Of a stretch of 64,000 nucleotides of DNA, positions 46,456-58,797 are shown in pieces; the first letter of the stretch is position 1, and each line of letters begins with the position of its first letter. The notes under the pieces were generated by a model. That model worked only from the letters and a program-made list of their open reading frames with translations. It did no database searches and was not told where the DNA came from. This DNA is from Apium graveolens. Its lineage: Eukaryota > Streptophyta > Magnoliopsida > Apiales > Apiaceae. The position numbers and the translations under genes are program-made. The stretch is from NCBI RefSeq assembly GCF_009905375.1, contig NC_133657.1, positions 3,800,239-3,864,238 of the forward strand. Direction: 5' to 3'.

Positions 46456-46467
46456 TGGTCTTTGTGA
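46453..46467 (+). promoter_or_regulatory. gag/pol junction with two in-frame stops, element 3
   Basis: TAG-TGG-TCT-TTG-TGA, identical to 11070-11084, separates gag and pol in the same frame. Identity in two independently decayed copies suggests it was present in the active ancestor. Confidence 0.6.
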
Positions 46468-49400
46468 TTGCAGGGCAACAGGAAAAACATCCTAGTTCTG
46501 GACAATGGATGTTCAGGACATATGACCGTAAATAAAGCCCTGCTATCAGACTTTGTGGAGAAAGTTGGCCCAAGTGTTTCTTATGGAGATGGCAACATTG
46601 GAAAAATATTGGGATATGGCAATATCAATCTTGGGAATGTCATCATTAAAGAAGTAGCTCTGGTCTCAGGACTTAAACACAATCTGTTGAGTATAAGTCA
46701 AATATGTGACAGAGGTTATCATGTTGATTTTTTTGAAGAACACTGTGAAGTTGTGAGTAAATCTAAAGACAAAGTTGTTCTGAAAGGATATAGGCGTGGT
46801 AACATTTATGAAACTAAGCTTTCAACAAGTACTGATAGTTCTGCAATATGTCTGATGAGTAGAGCATCAATTGAAGAAAGCTGGAATTGGCACAAGAAAC
46901 TCTCTCATTTAAATTTCAACAATATAAATGAATTAGTCAAGAAAGATCTTGTGAGAGGACTGCCAAAGTCAGTATTTGCTCCTGATGGCCTTTGTGATTC
47001 TTGTCAGAAGGCTAAACAAAGAAAATCCTCATTCGAGAGCAAGACTGAATCATCAATTCTTGAGCCTTATCACCTACTACATGTTGATCTATTTGGTCCA
47101 GTGAATGTCATGTCTATTGTAAAGAAGAAATATGCTTTGGTCATAGTGGATGAGTTCACCAGATACACATGAGTGTATTTCTTGCACACAAAAAGTAAAA
47201 CTGCATCTATCTTGATTGATCATGTCAAACAACTGGATAAATTGGTCAAAGACTCTGTGAAAACCATAAGCAGTGATAATGACACTGAGTTCAAGAATTT
47301 GATAATGGAAGAGTTCTGCAAAAACCATGGAATTAGGCAGGAATTCTCTGCTCCTGTAACTCCACAGCAAAATGGAGTTGTTGAAAGGAAGAATAAAACT
47401 CTCATTGAAGCTGCACGTACAATGCTTAAAGAAGCAAAGCTTCCAACCTATTTCTGGGCTGAAGCTGTGCAGACTGCTTGTTTTACTCAAAATGCAACAC
47501 TCATTAACAAGCAAGGAAAAACACCATATGAGATGGTGAAGAAAAAGAAGCCAAATCTGAAGTATTTTCATGTATTTGGATGCAAGTGTTTTGTTCTTAA
47601 GACTCATCCTGAACAACTATCCAAATTTGATCTAAAAACTGATGAAGGAATCTTTGTTGGATATCCACTTTCCACAAAAGCCTTCAGAGTCTATAACTTG
47701 AGAACAAGAGTGGTCATGGAATATATCAATGTCTCTTTTGATGACAAGAAGATTACTGGACTTGAAGATTTTATTGATCATGATCAGCTGAGATTTGAAA
47801 ATGAAGACTCAAATTTTGATACTGATAATCCTGACAATCTAAGTCCTGATACTGCAAACTCTGATGGATTAAACTCTGATGTTATTGAAACTGTGGTGAC
47901 TACGCCAAAGGAAGATGCACCTATGCAGGGGGAGCATACTCAAGATCTTACCATATCTCAAGAAGCATCAGAACATACATCTGGCTCTTCAAGTTCTGAT
48001 TCGTCAAGTTCTGATAAGCCAAGTTCTGATAGTTCTGAAAATCTAAATTCTGAAGAATCCAACTTAGAGAGCATAGTTTCAGGGGGAGCATCAGAAAATG
48101 AAATTGAAGACAGCATGGATCATGGGGGAGCATCGAGTTCTAGAGAAAACCTTCCATCTGCAAGGAAGTGGACTAAATCACATACACCTGATTTGATAAT
48201 TGGAAATCCTGATGCAGGTGTCAGAACTAGAACAGGTACTTCAAACGAATGTCTTTACAAGTCTTTTATTTCTCAGACTGAGCCAAAGAAAGTGGAAGAA
48301 GCTCTTCTAGATGTTGATTGGGTGTAAGCAATGCAGGATGAGTTAAATGAATTTGAAAGAAACAAAGTCTGGACCCTAGTGCCAAGACCAAAGAATAGAT
48401 CTGTTATTGGTACAAAGTGGGTATTCAGAAAAAAAAACTAATAGTGATGGCATAATTACAAGGAATAAGGCAAGGCTGGTTGAAAAAGGATATTCTCAAC
48501 ATGAGGGAATTGATTATGATGAAATATTTGCACCAGTTGCTAGATTGGAAGCCATAAGGATATTTTTGGCTTATGCTGCTCACAAAAAGTTTACTGTCTT
48601 TCAAATGGATGTGAAAAGTGCTTTTCTCAATGGAGAATTTGAGGAAGAAGTATATGTTGAACAACCTCCAGGCTTTGTAGATTCCAAATATCCAGATTAT
48701 GTCTACAGGCTTGATAAAGCACTTTATGGACTTAAGCAAGCTCCTAGAGCATGGTATGAGACTTTAGCTCAGTTTCTTCTGGAAAGTGGATTTAACAGAG
48801 GAACTATAGACAAAACACTGTTCTACCTCAACCATGGAAAGGACTTACTTCTAGTCCAGATTTATGTTGATGATATCATTTTTGGGTCTACAAATGACAG
48901 ACTTTGCAAGAAGTTTGCCAAACTGATGCAGTCAAGGTATCAGATGAGTATGATGGGGGAACTTAGCTATTTTCTGGGCCTTCAAGTCAAGCAGAATGAA
49001 GAAGGCACTTTCATTTGTCAAACTAAGTACACCAGAAACTTGCTGAAGAAATTTGGAATACAAGATTGTTCAAGTGCATCCACTCCCATGGCCACTGCAA
49101 TAAAACTGGACAAGGATACGGGTAAATCAGTAGATATTACTGATTACAGAGGTATGATTGGCTCTCTACTCTATCTAACTGCTAGTAGACCTGATATCAT
49201 GTATGCTACCTGTCTTTGTGCAAGATTTTAAGCAGATCCAAGAGAACCTCACTTAACAGTTGTGAAAAGAATATTCAAGTATCTTAAGGGAACAGCTGAT
49301 CTGGGATTGTGGTATCCCAGAGAATCAGATTTTAAACTAATAGGTTACTCAGATGCAGATTTTGCAGGTTGCAAAATTGACAGGAAAAGCACAAGTGGAA

Positions 49401-49819
49401 GCTGCCAATTTCTTGGAGGCAGATTGGTTTCTTGGTTTAGCAAGAAACAAAAGTCAATTTCCACATCAACTGCAGAAGCAGAGTACATTGCTGCAGGAAG
49501 CTGTTGTGCACAGATTCTTTGGATGAAGAATCAGTTACTGGATTATGGGTTAACATATTTCAAAATCCCTATTTACTGTGATAATCAAAGTGCTATTGCT
49601 ATGACAGGTAATCCAGTTCAACACTCAATGATAAAGCACATCAGCATCAGGTACCACTTCATCAGGGAATATGTGGATGAAGGTACAGTGGAATTGCACT
49701 TTGTTCCAACAGATCAACAACTAGCAGATATCTTCACCAAACCATTGTGTGAAGCTACTTTTACAAGATTGGTAAATGAACTTGGAATGGTTTCAGGTTC
49801 TTTTTCTAAATCTGCTTAG
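46468..49819 (+). pseudogene. pol polyprotein of element 3
   Basis: The domain order is protease, integrase, Ser/Asp-rich linker, RT, RNase H. The protease motif reads LVLDNGCSGHMT, so the catalytic D-S/T-G has become D-N-G. Integrase keeps the His pair (WHKKLSH) and CDSC, then SDNDTEF and PQQNGVVERKN. RT keeps [12 protein letters not shown] and YVDDIIFGS. RNase H keeps YSDADFAG, AEAEYIAA and CDNQSAI. Lesions are TGA 47170-47172 (Trp position in RYTWVYF), TAA 48325-48327, one inserted A in an A-run near 48430 and TAA 49229-49231. Apart from the one frameshift the frame is continuous to the natural stop at 49817-49819. It is defective as read. Confidence 0.93.
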
Positions 49820-51165
49820 TTTTGTTCTGATGCATCAGACTTTATGATCAGTATTTACAGAAATTACTCTCTTTGTGTATTCTGTGCTTAATTGAAAACT
49901 TGCTTAAGTACTGACTGTTGTCTGATGTAACTTTCTAAACTCTGATAGTGATATGTCTGTTTAGGTAACTATTCAATCCTATGAGGATACATGTGCTAGA
50001 TGCTGACCTTGCAGTCTTAAATAAACTAGGGATCCCATGTAAGAAGTAATTATTTCTGTGGAAATCTATTTGACACAAACAAATTCTGATATTGAGCTTA
50101 GTTGAGTTTACTTTGTCTATCTTATTACTAAGTCACAAACTAGAATAATGCTTCTCATCTGTTAAGTTCTGACGCTAGTAAATCTGTTGAATGTACTAAG
50201 TGCTGATAAACCTCTCTTATCAAAAGAAAAAGAAAAGATTTAAGGATTAAAATTCATGTACTCCTTTGAGATCTAGAGTAAAAATGTGGAAGGAACGACC
50301 CAAGTGCATTGCTGGTATTAAGTAAATATGCATCAGAAAAGCAAAATATTTTCTTGGTGACTTTTCACACTCTATGATTACTGGAGAAATACTCTGATAA
50401 TAGCATAAATTCTGATAATCAGTCGTAACTCACTTACACTGAGAAGCCACTGTAAAATGGAATTTAAAAAGATGCACAAAATTAGCACAAAATAGTTGAG
50501 GTGGACTCAAGCATGAACTCATTCAATAGTAGGTTTCAGAATAATGACAGGTTTTTAGTAACGTTTTAGTTATGCCTTATTTCTAAGATGTACTGAAGTG
50601 AATTAGACTTTACTCTTTGTCTGATATTTAGCTTAATGCACACACTCAACACTCCCTATGAATGATGAAAATAACTGTGGTAATCTATGTTATTTTAGAT
50701 GAACAGTTTCTGTGTCACATTGCACAAATTCTGAGGACAAGTTCTGATTGCATGTTCTGATGATTAAGTTCTGAAGAATCTAAATCAAAATTTGTGTGAG
50801 GACTTACTAAGATAGGCATTCATTTTTCGAGTTAAGAAATTATGTTCTGGTAACTGTTAAGTTCTGATATAAGTCTAAGTTCTGATATTAAATTCTGATT
50901 CTTTACTTGATTTATTTGTGCATAAAATCTAAAAACAGTTTCAGTTTAAATCAGACTATGTTTGGGTAGAATATTAACAGTCAATATCATTAGGGATAGT
51001 GGTTCACATACCCGTACAGTAATTTTTTACTTGTTAGTTGTGCGCATTAACCCTGACTTACACTTCCAATGACTGTTTTCCTTCTTCCAAGTCTGGGGAG
51101 ACGAGGTAGAATTAATTCTACCTGTCAGCATTAAATTTCTTTGCGTCTCCTGGCATTTTTTTGCC
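49820..51165 (+). other. Spacer, part 1, element 3
   Basis: Non-coding. It has about a dozen TTCTGAT-type words, including exact AAGTTCTGAT near 50750 and 50870-50890. From about 50900 the sequence has no close match in element 2, whose spacer is about 950 bases shorter. Confidence 0.7.
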
Positions 51166-51172
51166 TATAAAA
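51166..51172 (+). promoter_or_regulatory. TATA box in element 3 spacer
   Basis: TATAAAA, 76 bases before the ATG of a small ORF. The sequence between is C/A-rich without ATG, like a plant 5' UTR. Confidence 0.6.
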
Positions 51173-51247
51173 TCAACCACTTCACATCAGCCTACACATC
51201 AACTCTGTTATCACAAACTCACTCTCGTTTTACATTTACCCCCACAA

Positions 51248-51448
51248 ATGGCTGCATTTGGCTGGTTCTACAACTATGGCGATGAGATTGTACATGTCTT
51301 TTTAAATGGGATCCCAACTCCATACCCTATCGCCAACATCCCTCACAATCTCTGGATTCAATTTCCAGAGGCTATTAAACGTGATTTGGTGGTAGTTCGA
51401 AGAGAACTTCACCTTCGTCGCCTTCGAAAGCATGAGCAAATAATATGA
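51248..51448 (+). CDS. Small ORF (66 aa) in post-pol spacer, function unknown
   Basis: ATG 51248 is the first ATG after the TATA box and sits in a good context (CACAAATGGCT). The protein begins MAAFGWFYNYGDEIVHV, contains a Pro-rich middle (GIPTPYPIANIPHNLWIQFP) and ends in a basic helix-like tail (RRELHLRRLRKHEQII). It has no membrane segment and no motif I recognise. TATA box, short A/C-rich leader, ORF, and a T-rich 3' region with AATAAT (about 51485) and TAATGAA (about 51640) form a compact transcription unit inside the retroelement. Element 2 lacks it. It could be an extra gene of this subfamily or a captured host exon. Intactness in an otherwise stop-ridden element is notable but the ORF is short. 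Confidence 0.5.
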   Translation: MAAFGWFYNYGDEIVHVFLNGIPTPYPIANIPHNLWIQFPEAIKRDLVVVRRELHLRRLRKHEQII

Positions 51449-52205
51449 CTTGCTATTCTCTTTGTCGAGAGTAGGAAGACGAAATAATTTATTTTCTTCT
51501 TCCTGTTCTTCTTCATCATCAGCTTTGTCAGGCTTCTTAGCTTAGGACATTAGCTGTTGATGTTAGGTTTAGCAGCTTAGGACAATCTTGTAAAAAGTTC
51601 TGATGTAATTTAAATTTCATGAATGTATTCTCTTAATATATTAATGAAATGTGTCTTTTTTCAAGATCTTGTCTCTGAGATATTTTGTAATGCATTGTTA
51701 AATCCTGATAAATATTCATATTCTGATGACCATATAAATTTTGTTTTAAATTAAGTTCTGATTTTACTTTATTAGTACTTGATCACCTGATTTCTTTTGG
51801 TCATTCTCACTCGATTTTTTTTCCAGAATATTGGTGTTGCGGTGAAAAATAATTGAATAAGAGGAAACAGTTTCAATTTTGAATTAAAACTGATTTACCT
51901 TGATTTATGGAATAGCTGGGTAAGTGGAACGATTTTTCCTTGAAAAATTGCAAGTGGGTAAGTAATGATTACTGTTTTCCCGTGCCCATTAATTATTCGT
52001 TATTACTGCATGTCTGACAGGTGTCCAACGATAACATTTTTTTACAAAGTATAAGTAAGACGGAGAGAGGATTTTTTAATCTTTTATTCACTTTTATACT
52101 TTATCTCTCTATACGATTTTACTCTCTTTCATCTCCTGACGTTGGTTTTTCAAATAGACATTTTATCAAACACCTAACAGACACTCTTAAATCTCGATTA
52201 TTTTC
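51449..52205 (+). other. Spacer, part 2, element 3
   Basis: Non-coding, with further TTCTGAT words (51597, 51720, 51757) and a CT-rich leader before the post-pol ORF. CACCTAACAG at about 52171-52180 matches the position of CACCTTACAG in element 2 and could be a 3' splice site for a subgenomic mRNA. Confidence 0.6.
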
Positions 52206-55200
52206 ATGGCACATAAGGATTTGATCATTGATGGGGCTAAATTTGTTCCAAACAACTATGCTTCAATTCTTGATAATGCTGAAACTCCATCTGAGTTGCA
52301 TTTTGTGCAAGATCTTCTTGCATACAGTGAAATCGGGTATGCATTGACCCAGCCTTCAGTATTTTCCGGCCAACAAGTTCTGACGTTTTGGCAGACTGGA
52401 CACTTTGATAATGGTGGTACACATGGTACTCCCAGTATTGTTTTCGAAGTGGATGATTCTACACATGTGGTAACTCCTGGTACAATTCGAAAGGCTCTAC
52501 ATTTACCAGAAGGATATACTTTTTCAACCCCGGAGGAATCAGCTCTTAAAGAATTAATGGCTAGTTTGGGGTATTAGCAGAGTTTGGCAAAGCTTGGGCA
52601 GTTGAAACGGGCTCATATGAGGAGGGAATTGAGCTTCTTCTTCGACTGCATCACTAAAGCTTTTGGGAATAAGTGTTCAAATTTTGATGTCATCCTTATA
52701 ATGAGTCAGCACATCGGGTATGCTATCATTAACTAAACTCATTTTGATTTTGTAACTGTTGTGATAGGTTTTATTGGGGATAGGATGACAGAAGATAGGA
52801 ATGTTGTTTACTTTGCTAGATTTTGTCAGCTTATATATCATTTTTGTTGTGCTGATGAACCCCAACCTACCACTGACTTAACTACACCTTTCAAAATTGT
52901 AAAACGAACATTTAATGATTTGGTAAATGCTGATCTTAAGAAAATAGTGGTTAGACCTTTACAGATTCCTCAGTCTGTAAAACAGATCTTGGTAGATGCT
53001 GATCCTGACACCTATAGATCTGTTTATCCTGATATCCAACCTACCACCACATCTCAAACACCACAACAATCAACAGAACATACCACTCATACTACTCAAC
53101 CATCCCTCAGAACATATCTCAAATCATATCTCTCCACTTTACAGACAGTTCAACCCTCATCCTCAGCACCTACTGTGAAGCCTTCATCTTCCAAGCCAAA
53201 GAGGACAAAAACTGTTCCTCAAACACCTCAGAAGAGAAGGAAGATTGTTTTGAGAGATGAATCTGACAGTGAGGAACAGGTTTCTACATCACAACCTGTT
53301 GATAAAGATGCTGAGAAAGTTCCTTCTCATAAGGATTCTGCAATTGGGGGATCTAGGCTTCTCAAAAGACTTAGAAGAATGACTGTTGATGAAACTCCCA
53401 AGGAATCCATATCTTCAAAGAGATACAAGAAATAGAGGGCAAAAAGGCCAGTTTCAGATGATGAAGAAGCAGCAGCTAAGGAAGGAGATCAGGAATCTCT
53501 GATCTCACAAGAAAAGGAATCTGCTAAAATCACTACTTCTCCATCAACTCCAACTCAGGAAGCTGTTACTGAAAAGGCCAACACACCATCTGTGTCTCCT
53601 GTTCAAAAGTCTATATTTCCTGTTGACCCAGGCACAAGTGGTGATATTGATATTCAGAACTTGGTTGTGCCTGAAGTACTTTAGTTAGAAGCTCCAACAA
53701 CAACTAATCCATCCACAACACCTGTTACTGATGTTGCTCAAACTCCAGAGTTATCTAATACACCTTCTCTGCATCTAGATGCTGCTGATCAGAATATAGG
53801 TGAGCATCAGGATATGGCTGTTGATCAGAACTTGGATCCAGATCAGCACTTAGAAGATGATGTTGAAGCCTCAATTGCTTCGCATAATGTTGTTTTGTCA
53901 GAAGATGCTGATTCTCTAAGTTCTGATACTGCAAATGCTAGAGATACTAGTGATGCTGCTCTACAAGCAGATACTGATGAAGCAGGTCCTTCAGGACATG
54001 CTCCTCAACAAACTGTTCTTAAATCTGAACTTGTTTAGAAGTTTGTTACCAGAGAAGCACCAGTGCCTTGGAGTGAAACTCCTGTTGGTCAGGAGTGGAC
54101 TAAGGAATGGAACTCAATTACTTGTGTTCCATCTGCAAAGAATCTGGCTGAGCACTTGACAAAAGCTGATGAGATGTTAAATACTGATGATTTCAAAACA
54201 CAACTTAGAGTCACTGCATTGAGTACTAAACTTCTACAAGGTCTCCATTCAACTACTCATGCAAAGCTACACAAGATTCAGGAAGAATTCATCAAACAGG
54301 AACAAATTCAGAAAATTGATAAGAAAAAATTCTTCCAACCTACCTTTGACCGAGTTGCTTATATTGAGAAGACTCAAGAGAAACAACAAGCTCAGATTGA
54401 TGATATTCTGAAAAATCAAGCTTCTCAGCAATCTCAACTTGATGAAATCCAAGCCTCAGTGGAATTGCTTGTCTCTCTTCTTTTACCTGCTGATGCCAAA
54501 AAGGGGGAGAAAGTAATTAAGTCCAAATGCAAGACTGATTAGACACTGAAGGGGAAGGATGATGAAAGGGATGACCAAGGAAACACTGGAATAGGTAGAG
54601 GTCATAGTCAAGGTAGAGGTTTCTTATCAAGAAAAGCTGAAATCACAAGTCACAGGACAAGTTCTGATACTGGAAAAAGGATTAGTTCTGCTACTGGTAA
54701 AAGGATAAGTTCTGATGAACTTTTAGATCTTGATGAAGAAATGTCAAGACAGTTATTTCTTCAGGAAAATCCAGGAATGGACTTGGAGAGTTTAGTGGAA
54801 GAAGAAGCCAGACTTAAATCAGAAAAAGTCAAGTCTAAATCTGAAGCTTCTGGTAAAAAGACACTTCCAAAACTCAAAGGCATTGTGATAAAAGAAAGGA
54901 CAAATACTGAAGCAACATTGGCTAAATCACAACCGCCGATAGATCCAAGATCCAAGGGTAAAGAAAAAGTTGGTGAACCTATCAAGGTTTATGTGCCTCC
55001 TGAGAATGAAGAAATTACTGATGAAGATGCTGATCTTGCTCTGACTTCAAGAAAAGTTCTTAAGACAACCTCTGACATGGCTCAAGTTGTTCAGAGTCAA
55101 GAGACAGTAAGTTCTGATATTTTGAAGAAACAAGTAACCTCTGACATAGCTCAAGTTAACTTGATATCAGAAGATAAATCAAAGAAACTCCTACCGGGAT

Positions 55201-55958
55201 TCACTAAAGCAAAACAGACTCAACCTTTGAAGACTGCTGCAAGTGGTTTTGAAGCAAGAGTAGTTACTGGAAAGGAAGCAAGAGATAAAACTGGATTGGG
55301 AAGTGCTGATGAAAGAAGAATACAGAACACTACCGATGATCCAATTTCCTTGAGTGAACCAGGTATTGGAGCAACTCCTGAGAGATTGAATCAGCTAGAA
55401 TCTGTACAAATGGTTTACCATACCTACTTGAAAGAACACATCTTGTTGTACTTCATGACAGATGGTAGGGTTTATCATATAAGGCAAAATGCCATTCAAT
55501 TGAAGTATTTTGAAGAATTGGAGCATGTACTATTTTTACTTCAAGTGAATGACAGATTGACAGGAAGTGCTGCAAACTATTTGAAGGATCAGATTCAGAG
55601 ACAGAAAAGGCTTTATTCTGTTAAGTCTGGCAGCACATATGTTCCAAAGTACAGAGATCACAAGGGTGATATAGTTGAAATGAAGCCCAACACTGCTAAG
55701 ATTATAACTACCTTTCTGGGTTACAGGGCTGTGGAATTCAATCTTGAGTCCGATAAAGCTTATTTGATCAGACTGGATCAGGATATAAGAAAAGCTAAGA
55801 TTAATGATCTCAGGGCTGCAATCTTTCAAATTGGTGAAGATACTGCAGAGCTTAAAGATGCTAAAAGGAGGATGATTGATGAACTTATATATGCTGAGAG
55901 ATGTTTGTTGAAGAACTATCTCAGAACAACTCCTGACATCAGAGAGATCAGAAGATGA
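52206..55958 (+). pseudogene. Post-pol ORF of element 3, 1250 codons in one frame with six stops
   Basis: From ATG 52206 (MAHKDLIIDGAKFVPNNY) to TGA 55956-55958 everything stays in one frame, broken only by TAG 52575, TAA 52734, TAG 53433, TAG 53682, TAG 54036 and TAG 54540. Domains are an N-terminal globular region (about 1-260), a Pro/Gln/Thr-rich linker (about 275-330), basic KPKRTK and KRRK stretches (about 325-345), an acidic middle, the EAPVPWSETP block (about 617), a Gln-rich coiled coil (about 715-765), a Lys/Glu-rich region and a C-terminal domain (about 1060-1250). I see no signal peptide or membrane segment, so calling it an envelope protein rests only on position. It is about twice the length I know for SIRE env-like ORFs. 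Confidence 0.9.
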
Positions 55959-56151
55959 AGCCAAGTCAAGATCTACAACAGATTAAGTTCTGATATTTGT
56001 ACAGACTGAAGCTGTTATCAGAAGTTAAATATTGGTAAAGCTTTAAGGAGTGTAAGTTGTAGTTATCTAGTCTAATTCTCATGTATTTGTACTTAATGTT
56101 TTTGATATCATCAAATATCTGTTAAACTTGTATATTATACTAATTTACAAG

Positions 56152-56162
56152 TTGGGGGAGAT
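56152..56162 (+). other. Polypurine tract of element 3
   Basis: TTGGGGGAGAT directly before the 3' LTR. Confidence 0.88.
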
Positions 56163-56758
56163 TGTTAGATATATTTGATAATGGCATGGCTAATATGATT
56201 TATGTTTAGTTTTCAGATCTTACTTAAACATGATAAATCAGTACTTACTGGAAGTCAGGACTTAAGGATATCAGTACTTATATTATCAGGAGATAATCAT
56301 TAGAAGATGGATATCAGAACTTAAGTGCTGAAGGATGTTCAGATAAGGACAGCAGCTGATTAAAGGAAAACAGATCGAGACAAACATAAGAAGAGATATG
56401 CATGAAGAAGGAATTCTATGAAGAATAAAATACTTGGAAGAAAAGATATCTGATTGATATATTTTAGGAAGCAAAATTATATTCCATATCAATTAGCGAT
56501 TATCTTGTAACTGTGTAGTATATAAACACAGACATAGGGTTTACACTATAAGTGTTATCATATACGAGAAGATTATTCATTGTAACCCTAGCAGCTCTCG
56601 TGATATTTGTTCATCACTGAGAGGTAACAGTTCCATACTGTAACAGAGTTTATTGTTTCAATAAAGTTTGTTTTCTGTTACTTGAGATATTAAAGTTCGA
56701 TTTGATTGTACTTTACACTGTATTCACCCCCTCTACAGTGTGTGTGTGTGACCTAACA
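56163..56758 (+). repeat. 3' LTR of element 3
   Basis: 596 bp, TGTTAGA...CTAACA, TATA box intact (TATATAAA near 56520). One extra TG dinucleotide near the end compared with the 5' LTR. Confidence 0.95.
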
Positions 56759-56763
56759 GGGTA

Positions 56764-57440
56764 AACTATAAAGCAAACTGAATATAATTAGTTGTATTTA
56801 ATTAATATATTGTGCCTCATGCTAAGACAAAATAATAAATACTATTGATCCGGCTAAAATATAAACTATTGAGCCGGGCTAAAACAAAATAATACATATT
56901 TATCGGGGCTATAAATTAAACAATTGAACCAAACTAAAATAAAATTAAAATTAAATTATAATTCGACCAAATCAAACAAAATCATATATACTATTGATCG
57001 AGATTAAAACAAAATTATCCTATTGATATGGGCTTTAAAAAAATTAAATTCAAACTACAAATAATTAGTCGAATTTGGTAGGTGTAATGGATCTCGAATT
57101 AGAACAAAATAATATAAATTATTGATCTATATATAACAAAATTAATTTATGACTGTTTTATATTTTTATTTGAACTGGACTTAGCTTTTATTAAAATTTG
57201 ATTATTTATTTGTAAACACGTTCAAATATCAATAAAATTATATCGTTTAATCAATAATACTATATGTTTCAAATACCTCTTATTAAGAAAATCAAGAAAC
57301 TATACGTGTAATTATATGTTTATCACGAAATAATATTATTTGTAAATTTTAAATAAATAAATTTAAGAATTTAATTTAAATTAAAATTTTAAAAAGAATA
57401 TTAATATATAATAAAAGATTTTATTGTATCGCACATGATG
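56764..57440. other. A/T-rich sequence with a recurring ACTATTGANCCGG motif
   Basis: A degenerate phrase (ACTATTGATCCGGCTAAAA and variants such as ACTATTGAGCCGGGC) recurs about five times in 300 bases, and once more at 43449-43466 left of element 3, so the element inserted inside this sequence. No ORF. Confidence 0.6.
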
Positions 57441-57650
57441 GTGGTACATATTACGAGTTGTCTCACGTCGTTTGTGGGAGGGGTAGTTTGCTAGGATATA
57501 AGAAGTCACATAACTTCATTAGTATGAGGTCTTTTGGGAGTTACCCAAAAATAAACCCTTGAGGGCTCGACCTAAAGCGGACACTGTCATACTAGTGTGT
57601 AGTTAGGCCTCCTTAGCAAGCCCAACACATGTTCTTTAATAAATGTTAAA
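57441..57650 (+). repeat. Conserved intergenic repeat with snRNA-type promoter elements, copy 2
   Basis: GTCTCACGTCG (57460-57470) is a 9/11 match to the USE and TATAAG is at 57497-57502, with the same 26-base gap as copy 1. The GAGGGCTCGACCTAAAGCGG unit is present once. Confidence 0.6.
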
Positions 57651-58174
57651 TTTACCGAATTAACCTTACTACATATTATATTCCGTTCTATTTAAAACAT
57701 AATAAATCAGTAGTTTAATTGTTTCATCATTATACCCTTTTCACCGCTCATCTCCCGACACCCAAACCTCTCTCTATTCTTGATGCGACCTCGTTCGTGA
57801 CTCACCGTTCTTATCTATTTTTAATCTGATCATTGTTGCTAAATAACCATTAACTATGTGCATTTTCATTTAATTATTCTATCCAGTATATTCAATTTAT
57901 TCTAAAAAGTGTTGTGCAAGACATGCCTATACAATAACAAGACTAAGTCAATTTCACAACCCTAAGATTTAGTTGTTTGATAATCAGCTTTGTATTTTGT
58001 ATTGTATTACTTGAGTTTGGAAAAATGGTTAAAGGATTAGACCCGAGTATTTTTCTGTAAACAGTTCAAGCCTAAGGAATAAACTCTGGAAGAAGATCAA
58101 GTTAGATCATGCCTCATATAAATGATGCAGAAGCTTGAAGTTGAATAAATCTGTTCTATAAAAAATATTCTAAG

Positions 58175-58580
58175 TCAAGATATCGACAAGTCACAGATCA
58201 AGCAATATAGAGAAGTCATTCTAGAACTCCGGAATGACTTATAGAGAAGTCCAAAATGGCTAATAGAGAAGTCTCAGAGATATCGACAAATCAAATGAAG
58301 ATATGAAGGTTGGAGATATCGACAAGTCATTTCTGCATGTAGATAACTCAGAGATATCGACAAGTCAAAATGAAGATGTGAAGATTGGACATATCGACAT
58401 GTCAAATTATCATTAGAGATCTCTGAGATATCGACAAGTCAATTCTACATGTAGAGATCTCAGACATATCGACAAGTCATTTAGCATGCAAATATCAAGA
58501 GACCTCGACAAGTCAAATAAACCAATGGAGAACTCAGAGATCTCGATAAGTCATTATACTTATCGAGTTGTCACTTCTCT
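58175..58580 (+). repeat. ATCGACAAGTCA motif array, copy 2
   Basis: About nine copies of the word at irregular spacing, aligned with 5296-5715 but about 30 bases shorter at the 3' side. Confidence 0.7.
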
Positions 58581-58797
58581 ATAGAACAAATTGGAGATCT
58601 CGGTATGCCTCTCAAATATAGAATGCAAACAAGTGAAGATTCAAGATTATCAGTCAACAAACAATCTATCAACTAGATTGAAAAGTCTAAAAGTAGCTGG
58701 GGAGAATACAAGATCAAGGGTCAAGATTAACTAGACAAAGGATGACCACGAACCTGCAAGATTCTACACAAATTTGCTAAGCTAGAAATGGAAATAG

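Larger units (their letters stand above)
43469..56758 (+). mobile_element. SIRE/Maximus-type Ty1-copia element 3, full length
   Basis: A 13.3-kb element with LTRs 43469-44062 and 56163-56758 and a perfect TSD. The order is PBS, gag (44119-46455), pol (46468-49819), a 2.4-kb spacer with a small ORF, post-pol ORF (52206-55958), PPT and LTR. I count about 23 substitutions between LTRs (about 3.9%). It is the best-preserved copy here. Gag is uninterrupted, pol has one frameshift and a few stops, and the post-pol ORF has stops but no frameshift. LTR sequence places it in a sister subfamily to elements 1 and 2. Confidence 0.96.
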
